From Desmodesmus armatus (Eukaryota; Chlorophyta; Chlorophyceae; Sphaeropleales; Scenedesmaceae), in contig VIIQ02000634.1 in assembly GCA_007449985.2 (NCBI GenBank), positions 82,281 through 146,280 on the forward strand: 64,000 nucleotides of DNA. Reading direction: 5' to 3'. Shown in pieces: positions 14,471-26,861 of this stretch (its first letter is position 1; each line of letters begins with the position of its first letter). The position numbers and the translations under genes are program-made. Below the pieces are notes generated by a model. It saw only the letters and a program-made list of their open reading frames with translations. It was not told the DNA's origin and made no database searches.

Positions 14471-17400
14471 ATGGCGGTTGAGGCCGGGGAGGGGGCAGCA
14501 GCAGCACAGCAGAACGGACATGCGGAGCAGCAGGCACCAGCAGCTGATGCCAACCATGTAAAGAAGAGCAAAGCTGATAAAAAGAAGGAGAAGCGCCAGA
14601 AGTACAAACAGAACAAGCAGCAGCGAAGGTGAGGGGCTACATGCCATGGCATGGTCGGGGCGTGGCTGAGAACTCGCTCGCATCGCTGACAGCATGCCTT
14701 TGCTGCTTTCCGCCTTCACGAACTGCAGGCAGGAGGTTCAACGCACTGCAGATGAGCCAGCAGCAGCAGCGCCACAGGTAAGCAGCAGCCCCACAGACTG
14801 CTTCCAGCGCACATGACCTCCTGTTGATGCAACACGCAGCAGCCAGCGTTCCGCCTGCTCTGGACGGCCCAACAGCTTGTTACACTGCTGCCCAGAGCTC
14901 TCAGTGGTACTTTTCCAGCATCAGCAGGGGCTGTATAGCCTTAGCTTGCACCGCTGGCCCACGCATGTGCTCAGGCCGGGCAGGCAAGGTGCCTCGGTCT
15001 TGCCACCCCCCCTGGAGAGTCACACACTCGCACATGCAGCCCTCAAGCCAGCTAGCTCTTGCTCATGGCAGCTGCGCTCCTGCTTCCAGTTGGCACTCAC
15101 ACACCACATGTCGGTTTGCACCCACGCACCGCAATTATCTGCTCCCCCCCCCCCCCCCGCCCCCGCCTCCCTCGTCATCTCCCCCTCCCCGCCCCGCCCT
15201 GCCTGTCATGTTGTTGCCCCTCAGGCCGAGCCTGATGTGGTGGTTGAGTACGTTGCAGCCCCAGCTCCCGACATCGAGGAGCTGATCCAGGCAGCCCCCA
15301 GCAGCAGCGCACGCGAGGCAGCAGCAGCAGATGGTGCTGCAGACGCTGCTATGGAGGAGGATGAGGGGGGCTATGGGGGCCTGGGCCTGGGGGCCACAGC
15401 GGGGCTGGGCTCCACAGCAGGCCTGGGTTCAGGGGAGGGGCCCTGGGCCTAGGGTTCAGGAAAGCAGATGAACCGCCACCTGTGGACCCTGAGGTGAGCC
15501 GGGGGGAAGGCAGAGGGAAGGAGGGTGAGTGTGAGTATGTGTGCGTGTAGACGCAGGGAGTGCAACCAGCCAATGCAACCATCCAAGGATGTGACGTGTT
15601 TTTTTGGGGGGGGGGGGCTGTGCGTGTTGCTTGGGATGTAGCGGGGGTGGGATGAGGAGGGAGGGAGGGAGGGAGGGAAGGAGGGTGTGGTGGCAAGATA
15701 AGCTGGGAGGGTGGGTGGGGGTGCAGAGGGGAGAAGGACAGGGAGGGGGTGTGGGGAGAGCAGGCACGGAGGGGCAGAGGGGGGGGATGGAGCAGAAGAT
15801 GATGGATAGGGAAGTGAGTGAGTGGGTGGGAGAGGGGGGGTCAGTGCTAAGGGTGCATGGGGAGGGTGCTTGCGCAGGGGGCAGGGTGTCAATGGGGAGG
15901 GCAAGCCAGGCAGATGGGGGGTGTTCCAGGACAGCAGACGGTTGTGGGAAGGGTGGTTCACCCGTGTTGTGGTGCGCTGTGGTTTGCTGTGCTGCGGAGT
16001 GCTGTGTGTAACATCCTGCTGTTCTGCTGTGCTGTGCTGTGCTGTGCCCCCTGTGTTTTGCGTGCAGGCTGTGATGGAGCAGTTCAAGCGTGTGCTTGAG
16101 CGCTTCATGCCTGCAGAGCCCGGCAGTGAGGAGGGGGACGCTGCAGATGCAGCAGACGGGGACGCAGCAGCACGCGGCACGGGGGAGGCAGCAGCAGCGG
16201 GGGACGCTTCAGACGCAGACAGCGATGAAGATGGTGAGTGCAGGAGAGGGGGTGGGGCGTCGTTGACATTGGCGTTGCAGCTGCACAGTTGGCAAAAGGC
16301 GTCATGATTGCACAGGGAGTGTGAACAGGGGGGTGAGAAGCAAGGACAGCTGCTTACGCGCATGTTGTCCTGCGTGATGTGTTTCGTCATTGGCTGGTGT
16401 ATCAGCATTCAGGAGTGCGTGTGTGTTGCCAGCCAGCCAACATGCACAATAGTGAGCTCCCTGCTTTTTTTGTCCCCCCCCCTTCCCCCCCAGGCGGCAA
16501 CGAGGGTGCTGAGAAGCTGAGCAAAAAGCAGCGGAAGCTCCTCAACAGGCTCAAAATCGCTGAGCTGAAGCAGCAGTGCTTGCGGCCTGACGTTGTGGAG
16601 GTGTGGGACGTCACGGCGCAGGACCCGCAGACACTCGTCACCATCAAGGTGCGGGGCGGACGAGGGCGGGGGGTCATGGTGGTGGGAGGGGGGAGAGAGT
16701 GCCGGTGATGGATGCAGTTGCAGTTGGTAGGGAGGGGCGGGCAGGGCCAACAGGGTTCAGCAGGCAAACGTGTCAGAGCTTCCGGCAAGGAGGATGATAC
16801 TGCCTTTGTTGAGCGGAACACAACCCGTGTCTGCAGCAGGTGCTGCACATTATGGCCCCTGTGTGCTGCTCATCCTGTTGGATGTCAAAGACCCTGACCT
16901 CTTTCAAAGCAGTGTGTGGTCTCCCCACCCACCCTCCCTGCTTCCCTTGCTCGCGTCCTCAGGCGCTGCGCAACACTGTTCCTGTGCCGCGCCACTGGAG
17001 TCAGAAGCGCAAGTACCTGCAGGGCAAGCGCGGCATTGAGAAGCCACCATTCAAGCTGCCAGACTTCATCGAGGCGACAGGTGGGGGCCCTGGCAGGGGG
17101 GGGGGGCTTCATATGTTGTGATGCTGTTCATCATTGTTTGTGCAGCCTCAGGTCAACGTCTGTCTAGACCCCAAGGAGCCGCTTTGCAACGAGCGAGAAT
17201 GTCGCCCAGGTTGTCATGGCACCGCTGGGTGTTGGTTGATTTTGAGAGAAGGGCCCAAACTTGGGACGGTGGTTTGCCATGCAATGTGTGTGTATCGACT
17301 TGGATGGTATGGTGCTTGTGACGTCAAAGCCTGACGACCTACCGTGCAAAGAAGGAGTATGGTCATCCATCACGGCATTGGTTGTGTTTGCCTGCCTGCC

Positions 17401-20400
17401 TTCCTGCCTGCCTGCCTGCCTGTGTGTGTGCGCAGGCATCACTGAGATGCGCAATGCCTACCAGGAGAAGGAGGAGGCTAAGAAGCTCAAGCAGAAGCAG
17501 CGGGACCGCATGTCGGCAAAGACGGGCAAGATGGACATCGCCTACGAGGTGAGGCGCAGGGCGCACACAGACGGGCAAGGAGGGGACTGGGTTGTTGCGC
17601 GTGTATGGCTGGGGCGTGTGGGCTGCTGGTCAATGCTTTTCATGTCGGGCAAACGAGCAAGATGGACACCCGATGACCCCGCTGCCTCACCATGCGAACC
17701 CTCTACAGGTGTTGTATGAGGTGTTGTTTGAGCACTACCGCAAGCCAAGATGCACTGGTTTGGTCCTGCACCATCTGCCCTGCTTTCCATCATCCACCTC
17801 CAACCGCCCCCCCCCCTGCCCCACCACATAAAGCTTCCGCTGTGCTATACGATGCTTACCGTACTTGCCGTAGTGCTGCTTACCATACTGCTTGCTTACC
17901 GTCATGCATTCCCAACCCCACCCCCCTGCCCCACCACACGATTGTTCCGCAGGTGCTGTACGATGCGTTCTTCAAGCACCAGCGCAAGCCCAAGATGACA
18001 GGCCTGGGTGAGCTGTACTATGAGGGCAAGGAGTACGAGGCACAGCTGGAGCACCTCAAGGCGGGGGTGCTCAGCGACGAGCTGCGGGAGGCACTGGGCA
18101 TGGGGGACAACAGCCCACCTCCCTGGCTGGTTAACATGCAGGTGCGCGTGCGAGGGAGTGCTGTGCTGGCTGAGGGGGGGGGGGGAGCATGTGTTTGGGA
18201 GCTGATGATCCCGTGTTGTAACGTTCAGACAAGTTTGTTGTGCAGATGCGATATGGATTTAGTAGCAATCAGTGCAGTGTGTGCTGTGCTGGCAGCAGCA
18301 GGGCGGCGTGCAGTCAAGCTTGGGGCAGCATGCATTCAAGTTAGGATGCTCATCCTGATCTGTTGACAATCATCTTACCTTGCAGGATGCTCATCCTGAT
18401 CTGTTGACAATCATCTTACCTTGCAGCATGCAGCTCCCAGTGGCTGACGGCCTGTTGTGCTGTGCTGTGCTTCATCTATTGTTGTGTGCTTGCAGCGCTA
18501 CGGCCCTCCCCCCTCCTACCCCAACCTCAAGGTGCCTGGCCTCAACGCACCCATCCCACCAGGCGCACAGTTTGGCTACCAGGTGAGTGGGTGGTGGCAG
18601 GAGGACAGACAGTAAGAAACTGGTTTCAAAGTACATTCGCTTTGTGAAAGCATGCAGGTGGAAGGTGTTGATCTTTTGCATAGGGTTGGCACCCTCCAGG
18701 TGGCACATGTGGTGGTGGGTTGTGGTCTTGGCATTCCCGTCTTGCAACAGGCCGTGGAGTGCGGCAGCTAGGCGTAATGCATACCTGTGTCGACGCGGAC
18801 CTGTCTGACTACTCCACATGCACACTGACTGGTCGGCTGTGTTTCTGGTGCTGTTGCTGCTGTTGCCTGCAGCCTGGCGGCTGGGGTAAGCCCCCCGTGG
18901 ATGCACAGGGCAACCCGCTGTATGGCGATGTGTTTGGCCTGGCACACGACGATGAGGACAGCGATGCAGGTGGGTGCTGTGATTGGGACTGAAGGGCGGT
19001 TGCAACCAGTAAGCATTTTCAGGTGAAGGAGATTATGGTTGCAGGTTGTGCGTAGCAGAGGGCTTGCAGCCAGCACCTCCTGGCAACAGGCATGAGCATG
19101 GGAAGGAGTGAGCATTTCAACAAAATGTAGAGTATTTGAAGTATGTTGTGTGTATGCTGTGCACCCACCAACCAGCTGCCAGTAGCCTTGAGCTGCCTGT
19201 GTGGTATGTGGCCCTGTGAAAAGAACCAGCACCTGTTGGTGTTGGTGCTTTCTACACGCCCGCTGAAGTACTGTTGTGCTGCGCTGTGCCTTGTGCTGCG
19301 CCTTTGTGTTGTTCAGAGGTGGACAAGGTGTCCCAGTGGGGTGTGGTTGAGGAGCTGGAGGAGAGTGAAGAGGAGGAGAGCGAAGAGGAAGAGGAGGAGG
19401 AGGAGCCAGGTGGGGGAGGGATGAGCTGCCGTGCGGGATCTGAAAGTGTGCCAGGCAGACATGACAATGGTGCTTGAGTGTGCGTGTCTGCACAGCAGTT
19501 ATCGGCCAACAACCTTATATTGTGGTACACTGTTGCTTGTGCGCAACACTTCATGACGTGCCGATAGCATCGCCGCCTGATGATGCAAATGTACCAGCCT
19601 GTGTTGCACAGCTCTTTCAATCCCTCCCACAAGCCATACACATGTGGCTACACAAACTCACATACCTGTGACAACAACGTCCCTGTCACTATATTTGTTC
19701 ACGAGAGGCCTGTGTCAGTCCTGTGGTGCATGCAGCCGTCCGTTGACACCTCGCCTGTTGCTGTCCTGCAGGTCTGCCTGACGAGGCTGACATCATGGCC
19801 GGCATTGCCACGGACGCCACGGGCATCAGCAGCCTGCAGAGCGGCCTGGAGACGCCGGACGTGGCCCTCAACCTGCGCAAACAAGGCGACAGCATAGTGA
19901 GTGGCGTGGGTGGTGCTGGTGCTGCGGCAGCGCAGTTTCAAGGCGTGTACATGTCACAGCTATGCATCTTGCTGTGCAGGAAGCGCATGCAGAAAAGCAA
20001 GTGTCATGTCAACCGTACGAGGCTGCACTTCAACTTTTGGCATAATATTTTCCAATGCAGTTTCAAAAATTTCAACAGGATTTTTTTCTCTTGTTTCACC
20101 AATATATCAATGTATTATAATATGAGAGTGCATGCATCTGCCACTGGCATCCTGTCGCTTGGCTATGTTGCACAGCAGGCTCACTTTCAACAGCCTCTTG
20201 GTGGTCAGAGATCGTCCTTGTTGGGGGGTCGCAACCCAGGCCAGTGCAGCTGACTGACTGTCGGTGCTGTTGCTGCTGTTGTCGTTGTTTCTCTGCTTGC
20301 GTCCTTCCAGGCTGGCACTGAGAGTGCTCAGGCGCCCCAGCTGTACACTGTGCTGGAGCAGCGCAAGGCCAGCGTGGGTGCAGGGCTGATGGGCACAGAC

Positions 20401-21123
20401 CACGTCTACGTCATGCCAGGGCAGGAGGGCGCAGCAACAGTGGGGGGTGTGCCGGGCAGGCGCAGGTGAGGGGGCTGGGGCCACTGGCTGGGGGGACCTG
20501 AGGCCTGAGGCTTGATGCTGGGGCCCAATGGTGTGGCGCGCTGGTGGATGGTGCCGGAGGGGCGGGCGGGCAGAAGACCTATGTCGCAGAGTTGCAGGCG
20601 TGGTGTGCATGCAGCACCAGCAGCACGCAGCAGGCCAGCAGTTTGCTGAGTAGTCGTCCTGCATTGGTTGGGTATTGGGGGGCACTCTGGGATGCTTGCT
20701 GGGATGAGCAACACATGGGTTCCAGAGGGGGCAGCTGGAGGGGCTGCTCACTGTGCTGGCTTGTTGGACCCTGTCCCTGGTATGCTGCACGTCACAACAT
20801 GGTCTCTGGTGCCGGGTCGCTGCGCTGTGCTGTGTCGTGGACACACGCATTATCTTCGCTGCTTGCTCCGCCGGTTGTCCTGCAGGGGCCCTGGTGGGGA
20901 TGTGGAGGTCACGCTGTCACCAGAGGAGCTTGAGGGCCTCGACAACGAGGGCATTCGGGCGCTGTACGAGTCAAAGCTGGCAGCGGCACAGGCAGCAGCA
21001 GAGCCGGACCGGGAGGACTTCTCAGACATGGTGGCGGGGCACGCAGCAGCGCAGAAGCGCAAGATTGCGGCAAAGGCGGACGCGCGGGCAGCCAAGAAGC
21101 AGAAGGAGAGCTTCAAGTTCTGA
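14471..21123 (+). CDS. SF3B2: Splicing factor 3B subunit 2 (SF3b145/SAP145, U2 snRNP)
   Basis: Core subunit of the SF3b complex of U2 snRNP, which anchors it near the intron branch site. Fourteen exons: 14471-14628, 14729-14777, 15225-15493, 16068-16233, 16494-16648, 16963-17080, 17436-17548, 17953-18141, 18496-18582, 18873-18969, 19317-19409, 19772-19896, 20311-20465 and 20886-21123, about 670 residues. Signatures: a basic N terminus ([17 protein letters not shown]); [33 protein letters not shown] (DUF382); [20 protein letters not shown]; the PSP region; [37 protein letters not shown]; an acidic EEE run; [12 protein letters not shown]; and the end [17 protein letters not shown]...ESFKF. Exon 3 is one base out of frame within its Gly-rich 3' part (about 15360-15452); both ends of the exon keep the right frame. 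All other junctions are in phase. Confidence 0.96.
17709..17860 (+). pseudogene. Relic duplicate copies of SF3B2 exon 8 within intron 7
   Basis: After a CTCTACAG acceptor, 17709-17760 aligns with the start of true exon 8 (17953-18004): it reads [13 protein letters not shown] against [13 protein letters not shown], then loses frame by a one-base gap. A second, weaker copy of the acceptor and first bases lies at about 17835-17860. Both it and the true exon follow a CCCCCTGCCCCACCACA run, which points to tandem duplication of a segment around the 3' splice site. Confidence 0.7.
18345..18426 (+). repeat. Perfect 41-nt tandem duplication in SF3B2 intron 8
   Basis: Two adjacent identical 41-nt units (18345-18385, 18386-18426) each end in CTTACCTTGCAG, a plausible 3' splice site. 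The acceptor I use for exon 9 is further on, at 18495. Confidence 0.9.
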
Positions 21124-21945
21124 GGTGGTGCTGGTTTGTGGATGGATGCTGCTGCTGTGGTGTTGTGCCTGTTGCTAGCAGCGCGTTGAGTTTTGTGTTG
21201 CAACATACACAATTGGTGTTGGCTGGTGTTGGGTGGCGCGCACATGCCTGCTGACCTTGCGTGACCTGTGAGTGGAGCAGCCCCTGCAGCCTCACTATGA
21301 TTTGTGTGTGTTTAGGGTGCAAGAGAGCATGTTTCGCAGGGAGCCAATGCAGAGGCTTTTGCACGCAGCCTGCAAGTGTACTTGACCGATGGGCGCAAAG
21401 CTGCCATAATGGCATGTGACTGTCACACCTGTTACTTTGGCTGTAGCAGCAATGCACTGACAGGACAGTCCTGCACGCTGCCACTGTCACATGCAGTTCT
21501 TCCAATAGGTCAGCATCAACAACTTCAGCACAACCTGATTGAAGACATCATTGTCAGCAGCACAGAATGCAGCTAAGTCAAGCCCCAAGGCAAGGACAGC
21601 TCCCTTGCGATGTATCTGTTCGTTGATTGATCAGCAGCTGCTGAAAATTTCCAACGTCAATGCAGGTGCTCCAGGGCGTTCACCAGTGGACGGCAGCGCC
21701 AGCAGGTTGGTGCGGTGCGTTACTGCAGTGCTGGCAGGGTGGACACAACGGTTTTGAACATTATATTCGCGGAGCTTATCACAAATTGTCTGCATCCCAG
21801 TTGAAACCGCAGGGTGCCCCGTTGTCCTGACTGTCTAACTGTACTTGATCCAGTGACTGATCTGGCTGAGCAGTTACTGCACAGTGGCACATGCTAATTG
21901 GGAGAGGCCAGCATACCAGGGCAGTCGCTATGTATTGCTGTGCAG
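21124..21945. other. SF3B2 3' side and chalcone-isomerase-like 5' side
   Basis: This is a tandem intergenic stretch. The first exon of the following gene is expected here. An ATG at about 21662, followed closely by possible donor sites, is a candidate, but no choice joins in frame without assumption. Confidence 0.4.
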
Positions 21946-24375
21946 GTTGCACCAAGATTGTGCCGAGCAGCAGCTGTGCACCGCAGCAGGAATGTTGCTG
22001 CTTCCGCTCGGATGATGGTCAAGGATGCAGAGTCTGCAGTGGAGTTTCCACTGGGACAAACATTCTGGTGCGTGCGACTGACTTGGAAGCCACTGGAGGT
22101 CTACGAGTGTTTTCAACGCTCAGCCTTGGTTGCTTCTAGCATATTTCCATATGGCACCATGCGCCTGTCCAGCTGCCGAGTGTGGTGACAGGGAGCGACA
22201 CTGAGGACGACACTGCACATACGCACACATGCTGCTGCTGCTGCTGCTGCTTCTGCCCGTCCATGTGACGATGCAATGTGTGCAGGGAGGGTGCGGAGTG
22301 CCGCTGCTTGGGAGCAACCACACGCTCGAAGCAGATCCTGGTCATGAAAGTGCCGGTGGGTGCCTAGCACTCCTTACTGAGGCCGCACTGGCAGCAGTGC
22401 ATGCTGGGCATTGCAGGTCACAGTGTGTGCGGGGCAATGGACTCAGCGTGTAGCAGATCTCCATCCTGAAACCGGGTTGAACAAGCTGGCAGTGTGGTAG
22501 TGAGGTGATGCCTGCCTTCCAGCAACGCACAGCCCCTCACACAGCCCAAGAGGCCGGCAGTTCAGTCCTGCCGCCAGTGGTGCAGCACAGCCTGGCATGC
22601 ACAGCGGACGGGCGCACAGCATGCCAAACCTCACATACAGCGCAGAACACAGCACAGCACAGCACAGCACAGCTGCCAGCCGCACTGCACTTGCCCGGAC
22701 CTGTCACCGGAGCGTGACTGCTGGTGACCTGCTGCTGTCTTGCACGCCCTGCAGTTGTACTCTGTGTGCCTGTATGTTGAGGGTGACCTGGCTGCCAAGG
22801 AGCTGGGCATACGCTACAGGGGAGGGTTCTTTGAGAACGACGATGACTACTGCTCAGCACTGGTGGATGGAGCCTTTGAGAAGGTCCTAGTGGTGAGTGC
22901 TGCTCACTCACTCAGTAATTGGATGTTACACTGAACGCCGGCTGTTTGAGGAGCCAAAACAAGGCTCATTGGCCAAATCAACCACAGTAAAGTCCCAGCT
23001 GGGCCATCACAACTGGCACTCACTGCGCACTCTGCCTTCATGAGCCTCAGACGTCCTTGAAGGGTGCTTTGTTTGCCGGATTTTGCAAGTATTTAGTAGT
23101 CTGCGGTCTGCGAGCTGCTGTCTGTAGCAGCGGTTGGGTGACACGGCAGCAGGACATTAAGCAGGGTCATTGTCGCGGCTTCTCCATGCAGCATGTATCA
23201 GTGATAGAACCGGTTGCATGTGGGCTGCAGGGTCTGCAACAGCTTCAGAAGACTGGCAACCATGCCTGTGGGGACCACCTGACATACCTGGCTATTGCTG
23301 TTGGCTGTTGTTTGTGTTGTTTGCTGTTGTTGTGCTGTGCTGTTGCAGTTCAGCATGTTGCGTGACATTGAGGGGCAGCAGTTCTCTGACGCAGTCAAGG
23401 AGAAGCTGGGACCAAGGGTAGCTATCATGGGTGAGCGGCAGCATGGCACAACACAGCACAGCAGCTGCACGGTGGTGTGCCTGTGTAGCATGGCAGCGAC
23501 AGCCAGCCGCAGCTTGCTGCTGTGTCTAGGCATTTTGGCACCGCAGCTGTGGGCAAAGCTCCCTTCGCATGCTGCACTGCAGTCCAGCCCTGACACCAGC
23601 AGTTGGCGCTTGGTCTTGCCTGCTGCGCCTATGGCACATGTGTGGTACTTTCTTGCCTGGCTGCCTGTTGGCTAGATGCGCTGCATGCCGAGGCTGACTT
23701 GCTGACTCACTGCTTGGTGATGTGCTGGCTGGCTGCAGGCGAGACTGCCTCCCTGGACACCTTCTGTGGCTTCTTCACTGGAGTCAAGCTGACCAAGGGC
23801 ACACAGGTGGGGGGGGGGGGGGGGGCAGGCAGCTGACCTGCTCTTGCGCGGCCTTGGGGTTTGTGTAAGCAGTCCCAGTTGCTGGGCATGTCGCTGGTCA
23901 GCACGCTGGGCCGAGTTTGTGTCAGATTGCGATGCAAACCAGGGTCCAAGCACTGGCAAACTGAGAGCTTGAGCTGCAAGTGTTGTTGAAGGGTGTTGCA
24001 GATAGAGACATAGCGTGGGTGGCTTTGAACTGCCAGGTTCACGTTGATGTGCGCGTGCTGCACTATGCTGACCACTGCCTGCGACCCCCTCACCCTTTGT
24101 TGCATGTGCATGTGCAGGTCATGTGCCTGTGGACAAAGGCAGGGGCCCTAGAGGTTGTTGTGCTGGACGAGGCAGCAGCAGCCAGCACTCAGCTAGAGAA
24201 GATTGCCCCCAAGAACGTCCTCAAGTCCCAGGGCTTCTCCCGTGCCTTGTTTGAGTTGTTCCTTGGGGAGGCCAGCATCGTACCAGCGGCACGGTCTGTG
24301 TGGGCAGCGGGAGCAAAGGAGCTGCTAGAGAGCGACATAGTGAAGCGTGAGACACGCAAGAGCGGCAGCGGCTGA
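21946..24375 (+). CDS. Chalcone isomerase-like / fatty-acid-binding protein, plastid type (5' exon unresolved)
   Basis: CHI-fold protein; in green algae such proteins are usually plastid fatty-acid-binding type (FAP) rather than true flavonoid enzymes. Six exons join in phase: 21946-22067, 22286-22349, 22755-22892, 23349-23430, 23739-23806 and 24118-24375 (TGA), 243 residues from the first mapped exon. Family traits: FPLGQTFWEGAEC, GATTRSKQILVMKLYSVCLY followed by VEGD, VLVFSMLRDIEGQQFSDAV, LDTFCGFFTG, KAGALEVVVLDE, and near the end FSRALFELFLGE. The first exon reads like the end of a transit peptide (RLCRAAAVHRSRNVAASARMM). Translation could start at the ATG pair at 22012/22015, but the open frame before it and the acceptor at 21945 suggest an upstream first exon. 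I assign the fold with confidence, the substrate not. Confidence 0.85.
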
Positions 24376-25558
24376 TTGTACAATCAGATATGTGTTGTCC
24401 TTGGTACCGCAGCCGTGTTGGTTTCGACTGGGGTTGATAGTGTATCATGATGTTGCTGTCCTGCAGCCTGGGCAGCTTGTGTGGCATGCATGCATGCAGC
24501 TGTGCATGCAGCTGTGCTGGCTCTTTTTTGTTGCTGCGCATCAGGATCATGCGTTGATGGCATTGGTGTAATGCTTTGGCTGCTGAATGTGTAGTGCATC
24601 TGAAACCTTTGCTGCATGCAGTTGCAGTAACTGTGCTGGAGACGCACTAGTGGGCCTGCCTTCATCCTCTGCTCATGTGTACACACGACTCCGCGAGTGC
24701 AACAGGCGTGATTGTTGACACGCCGCCGCTGGGTAGATGGGTTGCAAGCCTGTGCAACTATCCCTCCTTGAGGCGAGGACCGACAGGAAGTTACATGCAT
24801 GTTGCCTGCGGCAGCGGTTCATATCTGCATCATGCACACAGCACGCGCTGCAACTCAATCCAGGCCTGCAGTCAGCTCAAGCATTGGGGCCCTACCCACA
24901 GCCATGTAGACAGCATAGTGCTGCGCAGCATGCACAGATGAGCCAAACTCCCTCAACCCATGACCCACTGCAGTCACTGCACTCTCTTGCAACCGAATAC
25001 CCTCTACCACCCCGCAGCAAGATAATACTTCCAGATCCCACTTTCACCCACCGCATGCGCTATCACAGCATGGGACACAAATGCAAATGCACGATCACAC
25101 ATCAACAAACTGAGTGCTCACAGTCCAGCCACAATCTTGCAGTCCTAAGGCAGCCACAGCCACTCTAGCAGGAATGGCAGGTCAACATTGGCAGCTCCAT
25201 CTTGCCTTGTTGGAACAAAGGTCACCATATTCAGATACTTGCATCCAGACAACCTTATGATAAAGCACTCTGCATTGCTGTAAGCATCACAACTGTGCAT
25301 CCTTGTGAGAGGCGCAACAAAAATGACTCATAGGGGGGTGCCACCCCAAGCAAGGAGGTGCACTGCCGTGGTGCCTTATGATCACACTTGGCCCCAGGCT
25401 GCTCGGCGCAGTGCGCGCAGCAAGCATGAAATGTGCGGGCACTCAGCCCTTCGCCACATGTGGAACAGAGTCAGCGTCAGCGCCTGTGGCACCATGAAAA
25501 CATCCACGATGGCACTGCTTTAGGTGGCTGTCACAGTGTGGTGTTGTGATTTCGCTGT
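24376..25558. other. Convergent intergenic region
   Basis: It holds the 3' sides of the CHI-like gene (+) and the small secreted-protein gene (-). It contains alternating GCATGCATGCA words near 24485-24510. No exon or recognisable element was found. Confidence 0.5.
24567..24571 (+). terminator. Putative TGTAA polyadenylation signal
   Basis: TGTAA lies about 190 nt past the stop of the CHI-like gene, on its strand, a typical place for the chlorophycean poly(A) signal. Confidence 0.4.
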
Positions 25559-26628
25559 TCAGCAACGCACGGGTGCCTCAAACTCAGCATCAGCATCCCC
25601 TTGAAAGCTGATGGTCACTCCGTCAATGAGTGACTGCGGGGGGACCTTGCCCTGCTCCAGCTGCTGCTGCCTCCTGCTCCGGGGGCTGCCGGAATCAGCA
25701 GGCTTTGGCAGCACTGTAGCCTCATCACCCTTGTGAGACACAACCACATTCGCGTCAAACGGCACCTTGAACCCACTAGCAACGAGGTGTGAATGCTTGC
25801 TGGTCACAGCAGCAGCTGCCCGGCCACAGGAGTCGCTGCGCTTGGGAGTGGGCTTGTCGGACAGCGTGGTGGGCTCTGTGAGGCTGGGTCCACCTGCATC
25901 AAGCAGCAGACATGTGGTGTTATGGCACAGGCTCCCAACAAAAAAGGTCCAGGCATCCAAGACCCAGTCTTGTGCGGCAGTCAACAAGCAAGACAACCTC
26001 CTTGGCCTTCTGTGTAGTGTGCAAAAGGGCATTGTCATCCCCCCTGCTGGTGGCAGTGGCAGTGATTAGGGCTGCATGTCCAGCAAACAGTCAGAAGTTG
26101 CCGGGTCGTGGTTCAGCCTTGCCGCGGCTGGGCGCCACCAACGACACTTACCATCGAGCGCGATGAGCAGTTTCTGCTTCTGCTCCTTGGTTGGTGCTGG
26201 CTCCAGCAGGGCAGACAGTGTGATGCGTTCAGGTTCAGCAGTCACAGCGATGGCGCTCCTGTTGGGGCTCGCTGTTGGTGCTGCAGGAGAGGCTGTACCT
26301 GTCCCGTTGTTGGTACTGTTGCTGGATGACGCAGCTATGTAAGCGTGCTTCAAAGGATCTGTCATGGAGCTTGTGGCGTTGGCCAGTGGCTGAGGCGATG
26401 GCAGCTGAGATAGGAGAAGCCGCCTGCCTGCAGCACACAACAGTAGCAGTTCATCAGCAGGGATGCCTACTGCTGGGCGCTGATGTTCCTCCCTATTTGG
26501 GCCAAGGAGAAAAGATGATGTAGGTAAACAGACTTGACCAGACGATGCGGGAACTTACTTTGGGCAGGCTTGCACATGCAGCACGCACAAGCCAGCACAA
26601 AGAAAATACGCCACGAAATCGCGACCAT
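25559..26628 (-). CDS. Small secreted or ER-lumenal protein of unknown function
   Basis: Three exons join in phase: 26559-26628, 26152-26427 and 25559-25893 (TGA), 226 residues. Exon 1 is a clear signal peptide (MVAISWRIFFVLACACCMC, ending KPAQ). Directly after it the mature part begins SRRLLLSQLPSPQP, a motif nearly matching KRLLLSQKQ in the repeat-exon gene at 40068-51158. The rest is Ser/Thr/Pro/Ala-rich with an N-S-T-N-N-G run (possible N-glycosylation), a segment ITLSALLEPAPTKEQKQKLL, and an acidic end DADAEFEAPVRC. No membrane helix follows the signal. I do not recognise a family. Confidence 0.6.
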
Positions 26629-26861
26629 GCTGAGCGTGCAAAGGACAGTAGAGGTTGATTTCTTGTGAACGCTCGCAGAGGAGGTGTTACAGAGAGACAA
26701 GTTTTGATGCTGGAATGTCCAGCTGCGGTATACAAGCACCGCCGTGGCTTTCGACCCGTATTCACGACTGACCTGCACCCGTCGACGGAAGGTCGGCGGA
26801 AGGTCATCGGACGCAACACCCTCGCATGAGATTGCGTTTCTCTTGTGCTTCGCCTCCAAAC

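Noticed and set aside
15449..16408. Long Pro/Ser-rich open frame on the minus strand (319 codons)
   Set aside because: It is antisense to SF3B2 exons 3-4 and the G-rich introns between; Pro runs come from the GGG tracts. No family resemblance.
17164..17454. Open frames over TGCCTGCC runs in SF3B2 intron 6
   Set aside because: Intronic polypyrimidine tract; the flanking exons join in phase without it.
20107..20850. Minus-strand open frame of 247 codons
   Set aside because: Antisense to SF3B2 exon 13 and its introns, low complexity, no recognisable domain.
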